The notes beneath the pieces are model-generated. The model saw only the letters and a program-made list of their open reading frames with translations. It ran no database searches and had not been told where the DNA came from. A stretch of DNA of 64,000 nt from Taibaiella soli (GTDB taxonomy: Bacteria > Bacteroidota > Bacteroidia > Chitinophagales > Chitinophagaceae): positions 82,519 through 146,518 of the forward strand of contig NZ_QKTW01000028.1 in the NCBI RefSeq assembly GCF_003236175.1, written 5' to 3'. The position numbers and the translations under genes were made by a program. The number at the start of each line of letters is the position of its first letter. Position 1 is the stretch's first letter. Positions 17,469 to 26,300 of this stretch are shown here, piece by piece.

Positions 17469-20360
17469 TTACTTAATAATGTCCCATTTCAAACCGGCCT
17501 GGCCTCTTTGCGAGTACCATTCTACCTGTGTCGGGCGGTTTGGATCGCCGAGATAATACTTGAGTGGCTGATTGGTGAGATTGTTTATTTCTACGAATAC
17601 GCGGAGTCGTTTGTTGATATTCACCGTTGCAGAAGCATCGAGCGTAAAGTTATTGTCAGCCCATGTGTAGAGATTTGGACCGAGTTGTGTGCTGAGTGTT
17701 TCAATGCTGCGACCGCGGAAGTTTCCGGCGAGGCGAACCATCACGCCTTTACGTTCGTAGAACAGAATTGCGTTGAAGAGACTTCTGGATTGATTCGGTA
17801 AGGCGGTTTTATCTGTAACCGTTGAATAGGTTTTATCCGCATTCAGCACCAGTCGGTTTACTTCTGTCTGCGAATGGCAGTAGGTATAGTTGAACTCTAC
17901 GCCAAATCCGCTCCAGAAGCCTTTCAGGAAATCGAAACGTTTATTGATGCCTGCTTCGAAACCGAACAGTGTTGCGTGGTCTAAATTCTTAGGTTGTGTT
18001 ACTAAATAGTCCGTGCCATCGATCGTTGCATAAGATTTATCCGTGAAGATCACATTGCTCAGATCTTTGTAGAATACACCACCGGAAAACAGACCGATGT
18101 TTTTGAAATAATATTCACCCATCAGATCGAAATTGTTGGAGAATGTCGGTTTTAACTGGGAGTTACCGATCGTAATCGTTGGGATTGAAGTAGTCAGATC
18201 GGTTGACTGACCAGGGTTCAGATCTGCGAAGTTCGGACGAACGAATGTGCGTGTGTAAGCCGCACGGAGATTGGCGTTGTCGTTGATACTGTATTTGAAA
18301 TGAACCATCGGCAGCAACGCATTGTAGTTGTTTGTTGTGGTAATTGGCGTTACCGTTGTTACTGTTGTTGCCGGATTGGTTGAATTATCCTTTACGGTTG
18401 AAACCTGTGAGCTGTTCAGCGTTGTAGCTGTGTATTCATCGCGCAGACCGCCAATGATTTTTAATTTATCCGTTGCCTGGAATTCGCCCATTACATAGGC
18501 AGAAGTTACATTTTCATGGCCGTTGTAGATCAACGCAGCATTAGTTGCGGGAGAAACATCGCGGAAGCCATTTTTGCGCAGTGTCGCCGTATCAAACAGA
18601 TTAAACAACTGATCTTTGGTCAGCGGATTCATGATCACATCATTGTAGGGATTGCCGATTTCGCTGAAGAATGTATTTGGGTGCGGGAATGAAGTTGTAT
18701 TCAGATCGCTCAGCATAATCGGATCGCCGCCTACTTTAGCATACACCGTAGAAGCGATGTTGATACCTTCTCTGCTTTTCGTCCGGAATTTACCGCCAGC
18801 TTTCAGCGTCAGTTTCGGGCTCACCGTGTATTTGAAATTCATCTGCGCTACACGATCTTCCTCTTTGTTGTCCAGCTGCGTCAGCACTAATTGTTGCAAT
18901 GACAGCTTGGTTGGGTCCATCACTTCCGATGGGTTATTGAGATGTGCGGCAATGTGCATTGGATCATCACCTACGCCATCTGGTGCATCGTAGCTGATGT
19001 ATTTCCGTCCGTCGCTGGAACGCCCGCCGAAGCCACCGGGAACTGACTGGCGGAAAGTAGCGATGGGTAAGCCTTTGGTATCGTTGGTCGGAGGCGTCGT
19101 GAGATAATAACTGGAACAAAAATCAGAAACTGACCAATCCATTTTCAGTCTTGAAGCCAGTTGATGTTCACCGCCTAGTTCGCCGCCAAACAGTTTTGTC
19201 TGGTAGTAAGAATAGCGATAGTTGTATTGATAACGGTTGTTGTTGAAGTCGAAATAAGATTCATACACCGGGCGGATATCGTTGAATTTATCCCAGAGAC
19301 CGCGTACAAAAATTTTATTCGCAGCGTTAAATTTATACTCTACAGCGGCATTCGTACCATACGTCTGACGTTCGCCCATATAGCGCTTCATCAGTAAAGA
19401 GTTGATCGATTTCTGCTGAACAGGATCTGCGAGATTGGTATTGTAGGTCACCTCATAAGAATCCGTTCCCCATTGGCGATCCCAGATGGCACCGGAAACA
19501 ATTACACCCAGCTTGCCTTTGAGAAAACGGTCGCCATAAACGAAAGATCCGTTGTAGGTGCCGTTTTTAGAGAAATTATTATAACCCGCTGCAGCGCTGA
19601 CGTTGAAGATTCTTTTTTCAGGAGCGGTACGTGTGATGAAGTTGATAGCACCGCCAATTGCGTCGCTTTCCATATCCGGCGTCACCGCTTTTACTACTTG
19701 CACGTACTGAATCATTTCAGAAGGAACCGCATCCAATACCGAAGCACGGGAGCCCGTTACGTTCGCACTTGGTAAGTGTGTGCCATTGAGCAGGGTAGAA
19801 GTCCAGGCAAAAGGCGTACCACGTACGGTAGCCTGATCGGCCTCGCCATGATAGCGGGAAACAGCAACACCTTGCATTCGTTGCACCGCTTCAGCAGCGT
19901 TACGATCCGGCAGTTTACCGACGGCATCTGCAGCGATTACATCCATGATAGCGTTGGAATTTTTCTTGATACTCATCGCTTTCATCTGCGAAGGTGCCAT
20001 CGTTCCTTTTACTACCACATCTGCGAGCGTACCTTCAGCCGGCGCCAGTTCAATTACGCCCAGTTCATTGATACCTTTCTTTACATCCAGCTCTATTTCT
20101 TTTGATGCGTAACCCGAATAGGTAACAGTCACCGTCATCTTTCCGGTGTGCTGCGCGTTCAGTGTAAAACCACCGTTGAGATCGCTGACAGTACCGTTCG
20201 TAGTTTTAGAAATGACAATAGTAGCACTTGGCAGGGAACCATCTTTACTGGTTACCGTACCCTTGATGACCTGACTGTTGGCTGTTATTGCCAATCCGCT
20301 GGCAAATGCGGAAAGCAATAGTTTACGTGTTTGAAGTTTAGTAAAGCGCTGGATGCTCAT
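17469..20360 (-). CDS. TonB-dependent receptor with carboxypeptidase-like regulatory domain
   Basis: I place the start at the ATG at 20360, giving 963 residues, because it leads directly into a signal peptide (TRKLLLSAFASGLAITANSQ). The frame is open 21 codons further, but that extension is Arg/Ser-rich and does not look like a leader. A carboxypeptidase-regulatory-like domain (VIKGTVTSKDGSLPSATIVI) precedes the plug (VVVKGTMAPSQM..., DAVGKLPDRNAAEAVQRMQG) and a 22-strand-type barrel with many aromatic repeats. Features such as IDRVEVIK-like QYVQVVKAVTPDMESDAIGG place it among TonB receptors of the Fe/oligosaccharide kind. No SusD gene follows, so it is not a canonical Sus pair. The ligand is unknown. 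Confidence 0.92.
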   Translation of the reverse strand: MSIQRFTKLQTRKLLLSAFASGLAITANSQVIKGTVTSKDGSLPSATIVISKTTNGTVSDLNGGFTLNAQHTGKMTVTVTYSGYASKEIELDVKKGINELGVIELAPAEGTLADVVVKGTMAPSQMKAMSIKKNSNAIMDVIAADAVGKLPDRNAAEAVQRMQGVAVSRYHGEADQATVRGTPFAWTSTLLNGTHLPSANVTGSRASVLDAVPSEMIQYVQVVKAVTPDMESDAIGGAINFITRTAPEKRIFNVSAAAGYNNFSKNGTYNGSFVYGDRFLKGKLGVIVSGAIWDRQWGTDSYEVTYNTNLADPVQQKSINSLLMKRYMGERQTYGTNAAVEYKFNAANKIFVRGLWDKFNDIRPVYESYFDFNNNRYQYNYRYSYYQTKLFGGELGGEHQLASRLKMDWSVSDFCSSYYLTTPPTNDTKGLPIATFRQSVPGGFGGRSSDGRKYISYDAPDGVGDDPMHIAAHLNNPSEVMDPTKLSLQQLVLTQLDNKEEDRVAQMNFKYTVSPKLTLKAGGKFRTKSREGINIASTVYAKVGGDPIMLSDLNTTSFPHPNTFFSEIGNPYNDVIMNPLTKDQLFNLFDTATLRKNGFRDVSPATNAALIYNGHENVTSAYVMGEFQATDKLKIIGGLRDEYTATTLNSSQVSTVKDNSTNPATTVTTVTPITTTNNYNALLPMVHFKYSINDNANLRAAYTRTFVRPNFADLNPGQSTDLTTSIPTITIGNSQLKPTFSNNFDLMGEYYFKNIGLFSGGVFYKDLSNVIFTDKSYATIDGTDYLVTQPKNLDHATLFGFEAGINKRFDFLKGFWSGFGVEFNYTYCHSQTEVNRLVLNADKTYSTVTDKTALPNQSRSLFNAILFYERKGVMVRLAGNFRGRSIETLSTQLGPNLYTWADNNFTLDASATVNINKRLRVFVEINNLTNQPLKYYLGDPNRPTQVEWYSQRGQAGLKWDIIK

Positions 20361-20461
20361 AAACAAGTTTTTTGCAAAACTGCTATCGCTTCCGGACCTC
20401 TGCGACCGCCTCCGCCGACTCATACCTGTACGCGTTCTGTTGGATTAATTGCTACCAGGTC

Positions 20462-20509
20462 GTTTTGATAATCAGCTTTTTAGCTTCGTTAAGTAAATAT
20501 TATCAAAAC
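20462..20509. promoter_or_regulatory. 11-bp inverted repeat upstream of the TonB receptor
   Basis: GTTTTGATAAT (20462-20472) and ATTATCAAAAC (20499-20509) are perfect inverted arms 26 nt apart, with AGC-TTTTT-AGCT nested between. The site lies in the 165-bp gap between the AraC-type regulator and the receptor. No T-run follows, so I read it as an operator or mRNA leader structure rather than a terminator. Confidence 0.5.
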
Positions 20510-20525
20510 TCCGTTGCTACGTTTA

Positions 20526-21758
20526 TTACCCTGAAAAAGCAATGTTGAAACTGCTGCTGCTTTCAGTTGTTTGCTGCTTGGTTTTGAGAAATTCGGTCGG
20601 CGTGCGTCCTGTATATTTTTTAAAGTAGAGATTGAAGGAAGATTTTGATTTAAAGCCAGCTTCCATTGCCAGCGCTAAAATGTTTGGAATGATTTCCTGA
20701 CGGCGGCATTTGTCCAGGGCTGCAATAATTTCCTGTACCCGAAATTCATTCACAAACTGATAAAAGGTTTTGTGCTCAAATTGATTGAGTGCTTCCGAAA
20801 GATGATGACGGCTGATGTTTACCGAAGCGGAGAGTTTTTCCAAAGTCAGTTCATCGTCCTTGTACAGTTTTTTCTCCTGCATTTGCCGGCGCAGCTTCTG
20901 CATGATATTTGCCTGCTGGGTTTCAGTAAGAATGGATTTGCGTTCGCATTGCACAGCGGTTTCAGAAATTTCGTGGGCAGCTTCCGTTTCTGCTGTCATG
21001 GCGATCGCTACAGGGGCTGGCTGTAATTGCCGTAGCGAATACATAGTTTCAGGTTCGGTTTCTGCTTTCGGTTCATCGGCAATGATTAGTTCAGATTGAA
21101 GGGTAATCCTGTATTTAAAAATGAGCAGGGTAATGCCCAGCAAGGCTGCGTAGGCAATAGAACGCACAATGATATTGACATGATCTGGTGTGAGCGAGAA
21201 AGCTTCGCCCATTCTGGCATTGACAAATGGCAGGAAAGGAAATATCGTCATCAGGGCACAGATGCGGTAGATAAGCCTGCGTTCGGCTTCCCAGAAATTG
21301 GAAATTCTTTTAGCATTATAAAGTGCTGCTAAAGGAAAGATGATATTATTAATAGTGATCGTCCAGATGGTGGTATTGTTGTAGGCGGCAATTGCCTGGT
21401 GCGGTACCTTATTCGTAACAACGATATACAATACGATACTGAGATAACTAATACCTGCCAGCAGTGCGGGAATAAAAACATACCAATGTTTGAACGGTAT
21501 ATAACGGTCGTCTTTTAGTTTCTTCGAAAACATCCACAACAGCGGACCGTAAGCGAACCCGATAAAAGTGGTGAGACTGTGACGGATTTCTTCACATTGT
21601 ACCACCGTAAAGATGAGAAACTTGATAGACAAGTGTACGAAGATGCAGATGGTCAGCCAGAGCAGCAGAATGTCGGCAGCGCGTTTCTGTTTACTGGCAC
21701 GGATAATACCGAGGGCAATCATCGATTGGAATACTCCGATGGCTATTATGTAGTTCAT
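20526..21758 (-). CDS. membrane-bound AraC family transcriptional regulator
   Basis: The 410-residue protein has about seven hydrophobic segments in its first 220 residues and then a cytoplasmic linker and a C-terminal AraC-type DNA-binding domain (LTLEKLSASVNISRHHLSEA..., then ILALAMEAGFKSKSSFNLYF and FKKYTGRTPTEFLK). It probably senses a signal at the membrane and controls nearby genes; the receptor lies directly downstream. Similar 7TM-AraC fusions are common in Bacteroidota. The ligand cannot be inferred. Confidence 0.88.
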   Translation of the reverse strand: MNYIIAIGVFQSMIALGIIRASKQKRAADILLLWLTICIFVHLSIKFLIFTVVQCEEIRHSLTTFIGFAYGPLLWMFSKKLKDDRYIPFKHWYVFIPALLAGISYLSIVLYIVVTNKVPHQAIAAYNNTTIWTITINNIIFPLAALYNAKRISNFWEAERRLIYRICALMTIFPFLPFVNARMGEAFSLTPDHVNIIVRSIAYAALLGITLLIFKYRITLQSELIIADEPKAETEPETMYSLRQLQPAPVAIAMTAETEAAHEISETAVQCERKSILTETQQANIMQKLRRQMQEKKLYKDDELTLEKLSASVNISRHHLSEALNQFEHKTFYQFVNEFRVQEIIAALDKCRRQEIIPNILALAMEAGFKSKSSFNLYFKKYTGRTPTEFLKTKQQTTESSSSFNIAFSG

Positions 21759-22063
21759 TACGGCGCTAAAATATAGACCGACTATTACCTTATCGTTAAG
21801 AAGCTTACTCTAACTCATCCGAAGGACGAGAACTTCCAGCGTGCGTATTTCACCCCATCCCTGAAGGGAGTCTTATCGCGAGAAATTGCCTCGTATTATT
21901 TACAATTTATAACGTACAACTTAAAACCCCATCCCTGACGGGGGGCTTAGCGCTGAAATTGCCTTCGGGTACAACGGCCTGCTATCATTGACAACTTATA
22001 ACGTACAACTTACGGCTTACAACTTACAACCTACCGCTTACAACTTAAAACAGCTTGATACTT

Positions 22064-22143
22064 ATAAAAAAAGAAGCTGCCCGAAGGCAGCTTCTACAGA
22101 AGGCGTATGTAAAATTGCCGCTTTACCTTACTTCCTTCTGTAG
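22064..22143 (-). repeat. structured element, second copy (terminator-like plus conserved hairpin)
   Basis: AGAAGCTGCC/GGCAGCTTCT with loop CGAA is preceded by a run of A, so it is a terminator on the minus strand. A second hairpin follows: CTACAGAAGG (22094-22103) pairs with CCTTCTGTAG (22134-22143) and encloses GTAAA/TTTAC. The sequence between, GTAAAATTGCCGCTTTAC, also occurs, with one change, at 16372-16389. Confidence 0.65.
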
Positions 22144-22331
22144 GTACTAGGTGTTTATAGTGCTACAAGAAATGTATGAGGTGTAAAAGTAGGGGGGTAG
22201 TGTTACTTGGGGATTAAGAAAAGGTTACCAATAAATGCTCAAGGTTCAAAACCTAAAGCTTAAAGCCAAAAGCCAAAAGCAGAAAGCCTTTCCGTGATAA
22301 TTTAATAAGAAGCACATTGTTAAAAACGAAA

Positions 22332-22363
22332 GCGCCTTCATTGTTTTAATGCGATGAAGGCGC
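22332..22363 (-). terminator. hairpin downstream of the DinB-like gene
   Basis: The arms GCGCCTTCAT and ATGAAGGCGC (10 bp) are followed on the minus strand by TTTCGTTTTTAA. It is 170 nt past the end of the gene at 22534, with repeats between. Confidence 0.6.
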
Positions 22364-22394
22364 CAGGAACATCAGATGTTTATTGTGATGGTTT

Positions 22395-22498
22395 GTAGAG
22401 ACGTAGCATGCTACATCTCTACCGAAGCCGGTGTGCCGAAATGTAAACATCAGATGTTTGTTATTGTTTTAGAGACGTAACATGTTACGTCTCTAAAA
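22395..22498. repeat. pair of AGAGACGTA palindromes
   Basis: The palindrome at 22395-22422 (centre TAGCATGCTA, one mispair) and the perfect 32-nt palindrome at 22467-22498 (centre TAACATGTTA) both carry AGAGACG/CGTCTCT-type arms. Each follows the near-palindrome AACATCAGATGTTT (22368-22381 and 22446-22459), so a module of about 78 bp has been duplicated. Confidence 0.75.
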
Positions 22499-22533
22499 CA
22501 ATAAGGGCAGTTTTAAGCTTTAGGCTTTAAGCG

Positions 22534-23097
22534 TCAAGCTTTTCCAAGCCATTCATCCGTAAAATGCCGATCACCCTTTTCCTGTGAAAATTTTTGTTGA
22601 TTGTAGTCTCTTGATTTATTTCTTGGAATGGAAAGACTTTGCCATTCTTCGCCTTTACAGATCTTGCCGATGTAAACGATTTGTCCCACATGGTAACTAT
22701 AGTGCGCAATCTGTCTGTTGATCGCTTCCATTACACTATGCCCTTCGTTGCGGATATAAATCATACGGTCGAGGTCGTCGTCGGTAATACTGGCTAGGGC
22801 ATCGAATAGGCATTTCCAACCTTCTTCCCATTTCTGCAATAGTTCTGTACGTCCTTTCAGATCGTTGTCAAATTCTGCATCACGTTCCCGCCATTCCTTT
22901 TCACCGTCTTCTGTCAGAAAATTTGTCCAGCGGCTGAGCATATTGCCCCACATGTGTTTCACAATAATGGCAACACTGTTAGAATCGGCATTTGGCATCC
23001 AGAAGAGCTGTTCATCCGAAATCTGCGCCATTGCTTTATCTGCAAGTGTTTTATAATAAAGGAATTGTCTGTTGGCACTTTTTAAATAACCGTTCAT
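22534..23097 (-). CDS. DUF1572 / DinB-superfamily protein
   Basis: The 187-residue product fits DUF1572 of the DinB/YfiT-like four-helix-bundle superfamily: VAIIVKHMWGNMLSRWTNFLTEDGEK, EAINRQIAHYSYHVGQIVYIGK and the final SIPRNKS motif. Likely metal-site histidines are in IVKHMWGN, RQIAHYSYHVGQ. Members include thiol-dependent transferases, but this subfamily has no assigned reaction. The gene stands alone on the minus strand. Confidence 0.8.
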   Translation of the reverse strand: MNGYLKSANRQFLYYKTLADKAMAQISDEQLFWMPNADSNSVAIIVKHMWGNMLSRWTNFLTEDGEKEWRERDAEFDNDLKGRTELLQKWEEGWKCLFDALASITDDDLDRMIYIRNEGHSVMEAINRQIAHYSYHVGQIVYIGKICKGEEWQSLSIPRNKSRDYNQQKFSQEKGDRHFTDEWLGKA

Positions 23098-23347
23098 GTC
23101 AGTGGTTAGATTTTAGAAGTTAGGCGTTCGCTGAAGATTGGCGAATGCTGTTACAAGGTACAAATTATTGGTCTGCATCTGTGGTTGCGAAATCGCTAAA
23201 AGTATCCAGACAGCGTCTTTTTCGCCTCGGCGGCTTCCAATTTTATTGCTTGAAATTTAAAGATTTATCCAAACGAAATTCGAATTTTTCAGAAGTGGAT
23301 ACCGCCCAATTAGCTCTAGCTTCACCACTTATTTCAATTTTTCAGGT

Positions 23348-26300
23348 ATGAAAAAACTATTCCTAATTGGTTTCATTGCATTTGGCACCCTATTATGCAA
23401 TAAACAAGCATCCGGACAAACCATCAGCACTTTTGCAGGCGGTTTTGGCTCGGGGTCGGCAGGTACTTCGACAAATCTTGCCATGGTTCCTAATGCTATT
23501 GCTGTCGATACCGCCGGTAATATGTATGTCATCGACGGTATTTATACGAGCAACTGTGTTCGAAAGATTGCTCCCGACGGAACGAGTACCGTTATAGCCG
23601 GTGCAATTGCGCAGGGATTTAGCGGTGATGGCGGTCCGTCTGCACTCGCACAGCTCAATAACCCCACTTCGTTGGCGGTGGATATTCATGGCAATGTGTA
23701 TATCGCTGATTACAGCAATAACAGAATACGCAAGATTACAGCTTCGACAGGTATTATCAGTACGGTGGCGGGTACTGGTGTTTCCGGCTTTAACGGCGAT
23801 GGTGGCCGTGCCGACACTTCTAAGTTATCTGCTCCCATTAGCATAGCTGTAGATACCGCGGGTAATTTATACATAGCAGACTGGGGTAACTACAGAATTC
23901 GTAAAATCTCAGCGGCGACTGGTTTTATTTCGACAGTTGCCGGCGGAAACGGATCAGGTACTACCGGTGATGGAGGGCAAGCTACACTGGCTAAGCTTTA
24001 TGCACCAAAAGGTCTTGCCGTAGATGCTGCAGGACAGATATATGTAGGCGACAACAACAAGGTGCGCAAAATTGGTACAAATGGTGTCATTAATACGATA
24101 GCGGGTACCGGAACTGGTGGTTACAGCGGTGACAACGGATTAGCAACAAATGCTAAAATCAGCTTTAATCAGAACTACCAAAATATCGCGTTAGATGCGG
24201 CGGGTAATATTTATTTACCGGACTATACGAACTTCAGGGTGCGTAGAGTTGATGCTGTGACGGATACTATTACAACGTTTGCGGGTAACGGAGCATCCGG
24301 TTTTGCTGGTGACAACGGCCCGGCGGTAAATGCGCAACTTGGCTCGGTATATGCGGTGGCAATGGATCCTGTCGGTAACTTATATGTAGCCGACATGGGC
24401 AATGACAGAATTCGTAAAGTCACAGCGGGTACGGGTATTATTACCACCGTTGGTGGTAACGGTGTTGTCAGTTTTGGCGGTGACGGAGGTGCAGCTGCAG
24501 GTGCGCAGTTTGGTAACAGCATTCAAGGCGTAGCCGCCGATGTAGCTGGTAACGTTTATATTTCCGACGGCGCTAATTACCGCGTTCGTAAGGTTACGGC
24601 GGCAACCGGTATTATAGCTACGTTTGCCGGAAACGGTACTTCTGGTTCTGCAGGTGACAACGGTCCTGCAACAAGCGCGAATCTCAATGCTTTGGGTGGC
24701 CTGGCAACGGATGCAGCGGGTAATGTATATATCGCTGATAGATCCAATCACAAAATCCGTAAAGTAAATGCGGCAGGTACAATCACAACAATCGCCGGCA
24801 ACGGTTCTGCTGCAATGGCGGGTGATAATGGCGCTGCTACAAGTGCGTCTTTAAACTATCCGGCAGCAGTAGCATTAGATGCAGCCGGTAACTTGTATAT
24901 CGCTGATGCCAGCAATAACAGAGTTCGTAAAGTTGATGCTTCAGGAATAATTACCACGTTTGCCGGTACAGGTAGCACGGCTTATAACGGCGACACATTG
25001 GCGCCGACGGCAACAAATTTGTATAATCCTGCGGGACTTGCCATAGACGCAGCGGGTAATGTTTATATCTCTGAATCCAGTAATAACAGAGTCCGTAAAA
25101 TCACTCCGGCCGGCGTTGTCAGTACTGTAGCGGGCATCGGTACAGCTGGTTATTTCGGTGACGGCGGACCGGCAATCAGCGCTAAAGTCAGTGCGCCTAA
25201 AGGTTTGGCATTAGATGGCTTTGGTAACTTATACATCGCTGATTATACCAATAATGTTATTCGCAAACTAACTATGTCTACAGGTATTATTACTACTGTA
25301 GCAGGTATTAATTCAGCAGGCTTTGCCGGTGACGGCGGCCCGGCAACCAGTGCTAAGTTGAATAGCCCGATTGCTGTAGCGATCGATACTGCAGGTCATT
25401 TATACGTAGCCGATCTTAATAATCGCAGAATCCGTGTGTTTAATGTTGCTACAGCAATTGTGCCGGCTATCAGTATTGCTACTACGCAAAATCCTGTCTG
25501 CGCAGGGTCTTCAATAACATTTACAGCTACCGACGCTCACGGTGGAACAGCTCCTTCTTACCAATGGAAAGTCAACGGCGTAAATTTCGGAACCAGTATT
25601 AATACTTTCAGCTACACGCCTGCAAACAACGATACCGTTACTTGTGTGTTTACCAGCAATGATCCGAATGCCATGCCTGCGACAGTAAACAGCAACAAGG
25701 TAGTTGTCAGCGTTACTGCACTTGCTACACCGACAGTGAGCATTGCAGCAGCTCAGACCAGCGTATGTGTGGGAACCCAGGAGACAATCACTGCTACACC
25801 CACAAATGGTGGTACAGCTCCGGTTTATCAGTGGACAAAAAATGGCGTGAATGTTGGTACGGGTATAGCTACTTACACTTATACGCCTGCCAACAATGAT
25901 GTAATCGCTTGTATACTTACCAGCAACGCGGTTTGTCTGACAACAAGTAATGCTACCAGCAATAATGACACAATTCATACAGTCACTTCCGTAACGCCTG
26001 CTGTCAGCATCACAGCGTCTCAAAATGGTATTTGTTCCGGTACTTCGGTAGTATTTACTGCAGTTCCGGCAAATGGTGGCACCGCTCCGGGATATCAGTG
26101 GACAAAAAATGGTGCTAACGTAGGTACTGGCACCGCTACATACGCCTACGTACCTGCCGCTGGTGATGTAATTGCCTGTATACTTACCAGCAACGTGACT
26201 TGTGCAACTACGCCAACAGCAACCAGCAATAATGATACAATGAACGTAACAACAACTGTTACGCCTGCAGTGAGCATTAACGGACAAAACAATATTTGCT

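Larger units (their letters stand above)
21759..22533. other. 775-bp gene-free spacer packed with repeats
   Basis: From left to right there are two copies of a CCCATCCCTGA-type repeat (21851-21893 and 21927-21968), CAACTTA heptamer tracts (to 22050), the two-copy structured element (22064-22143), an AAAGCCA heptamer tract (22246-22290), a minus-strand terminator-like hairpin (22332-22363, arms GCGCCTTCAT/ATGAAGGCGC), a pair of palindrome modules (22368-22498), and a TTAAGCT heptamer tract (22511-22545). I see no gene. Confidence 0.8.

Noticed and set aside
20361..20423. N-terminal extension of the TonB receptor
   Set aside because: The Arg/Ser-rich 21 residues would precede a good signal peptide; the ATG at 20360 is the better start.
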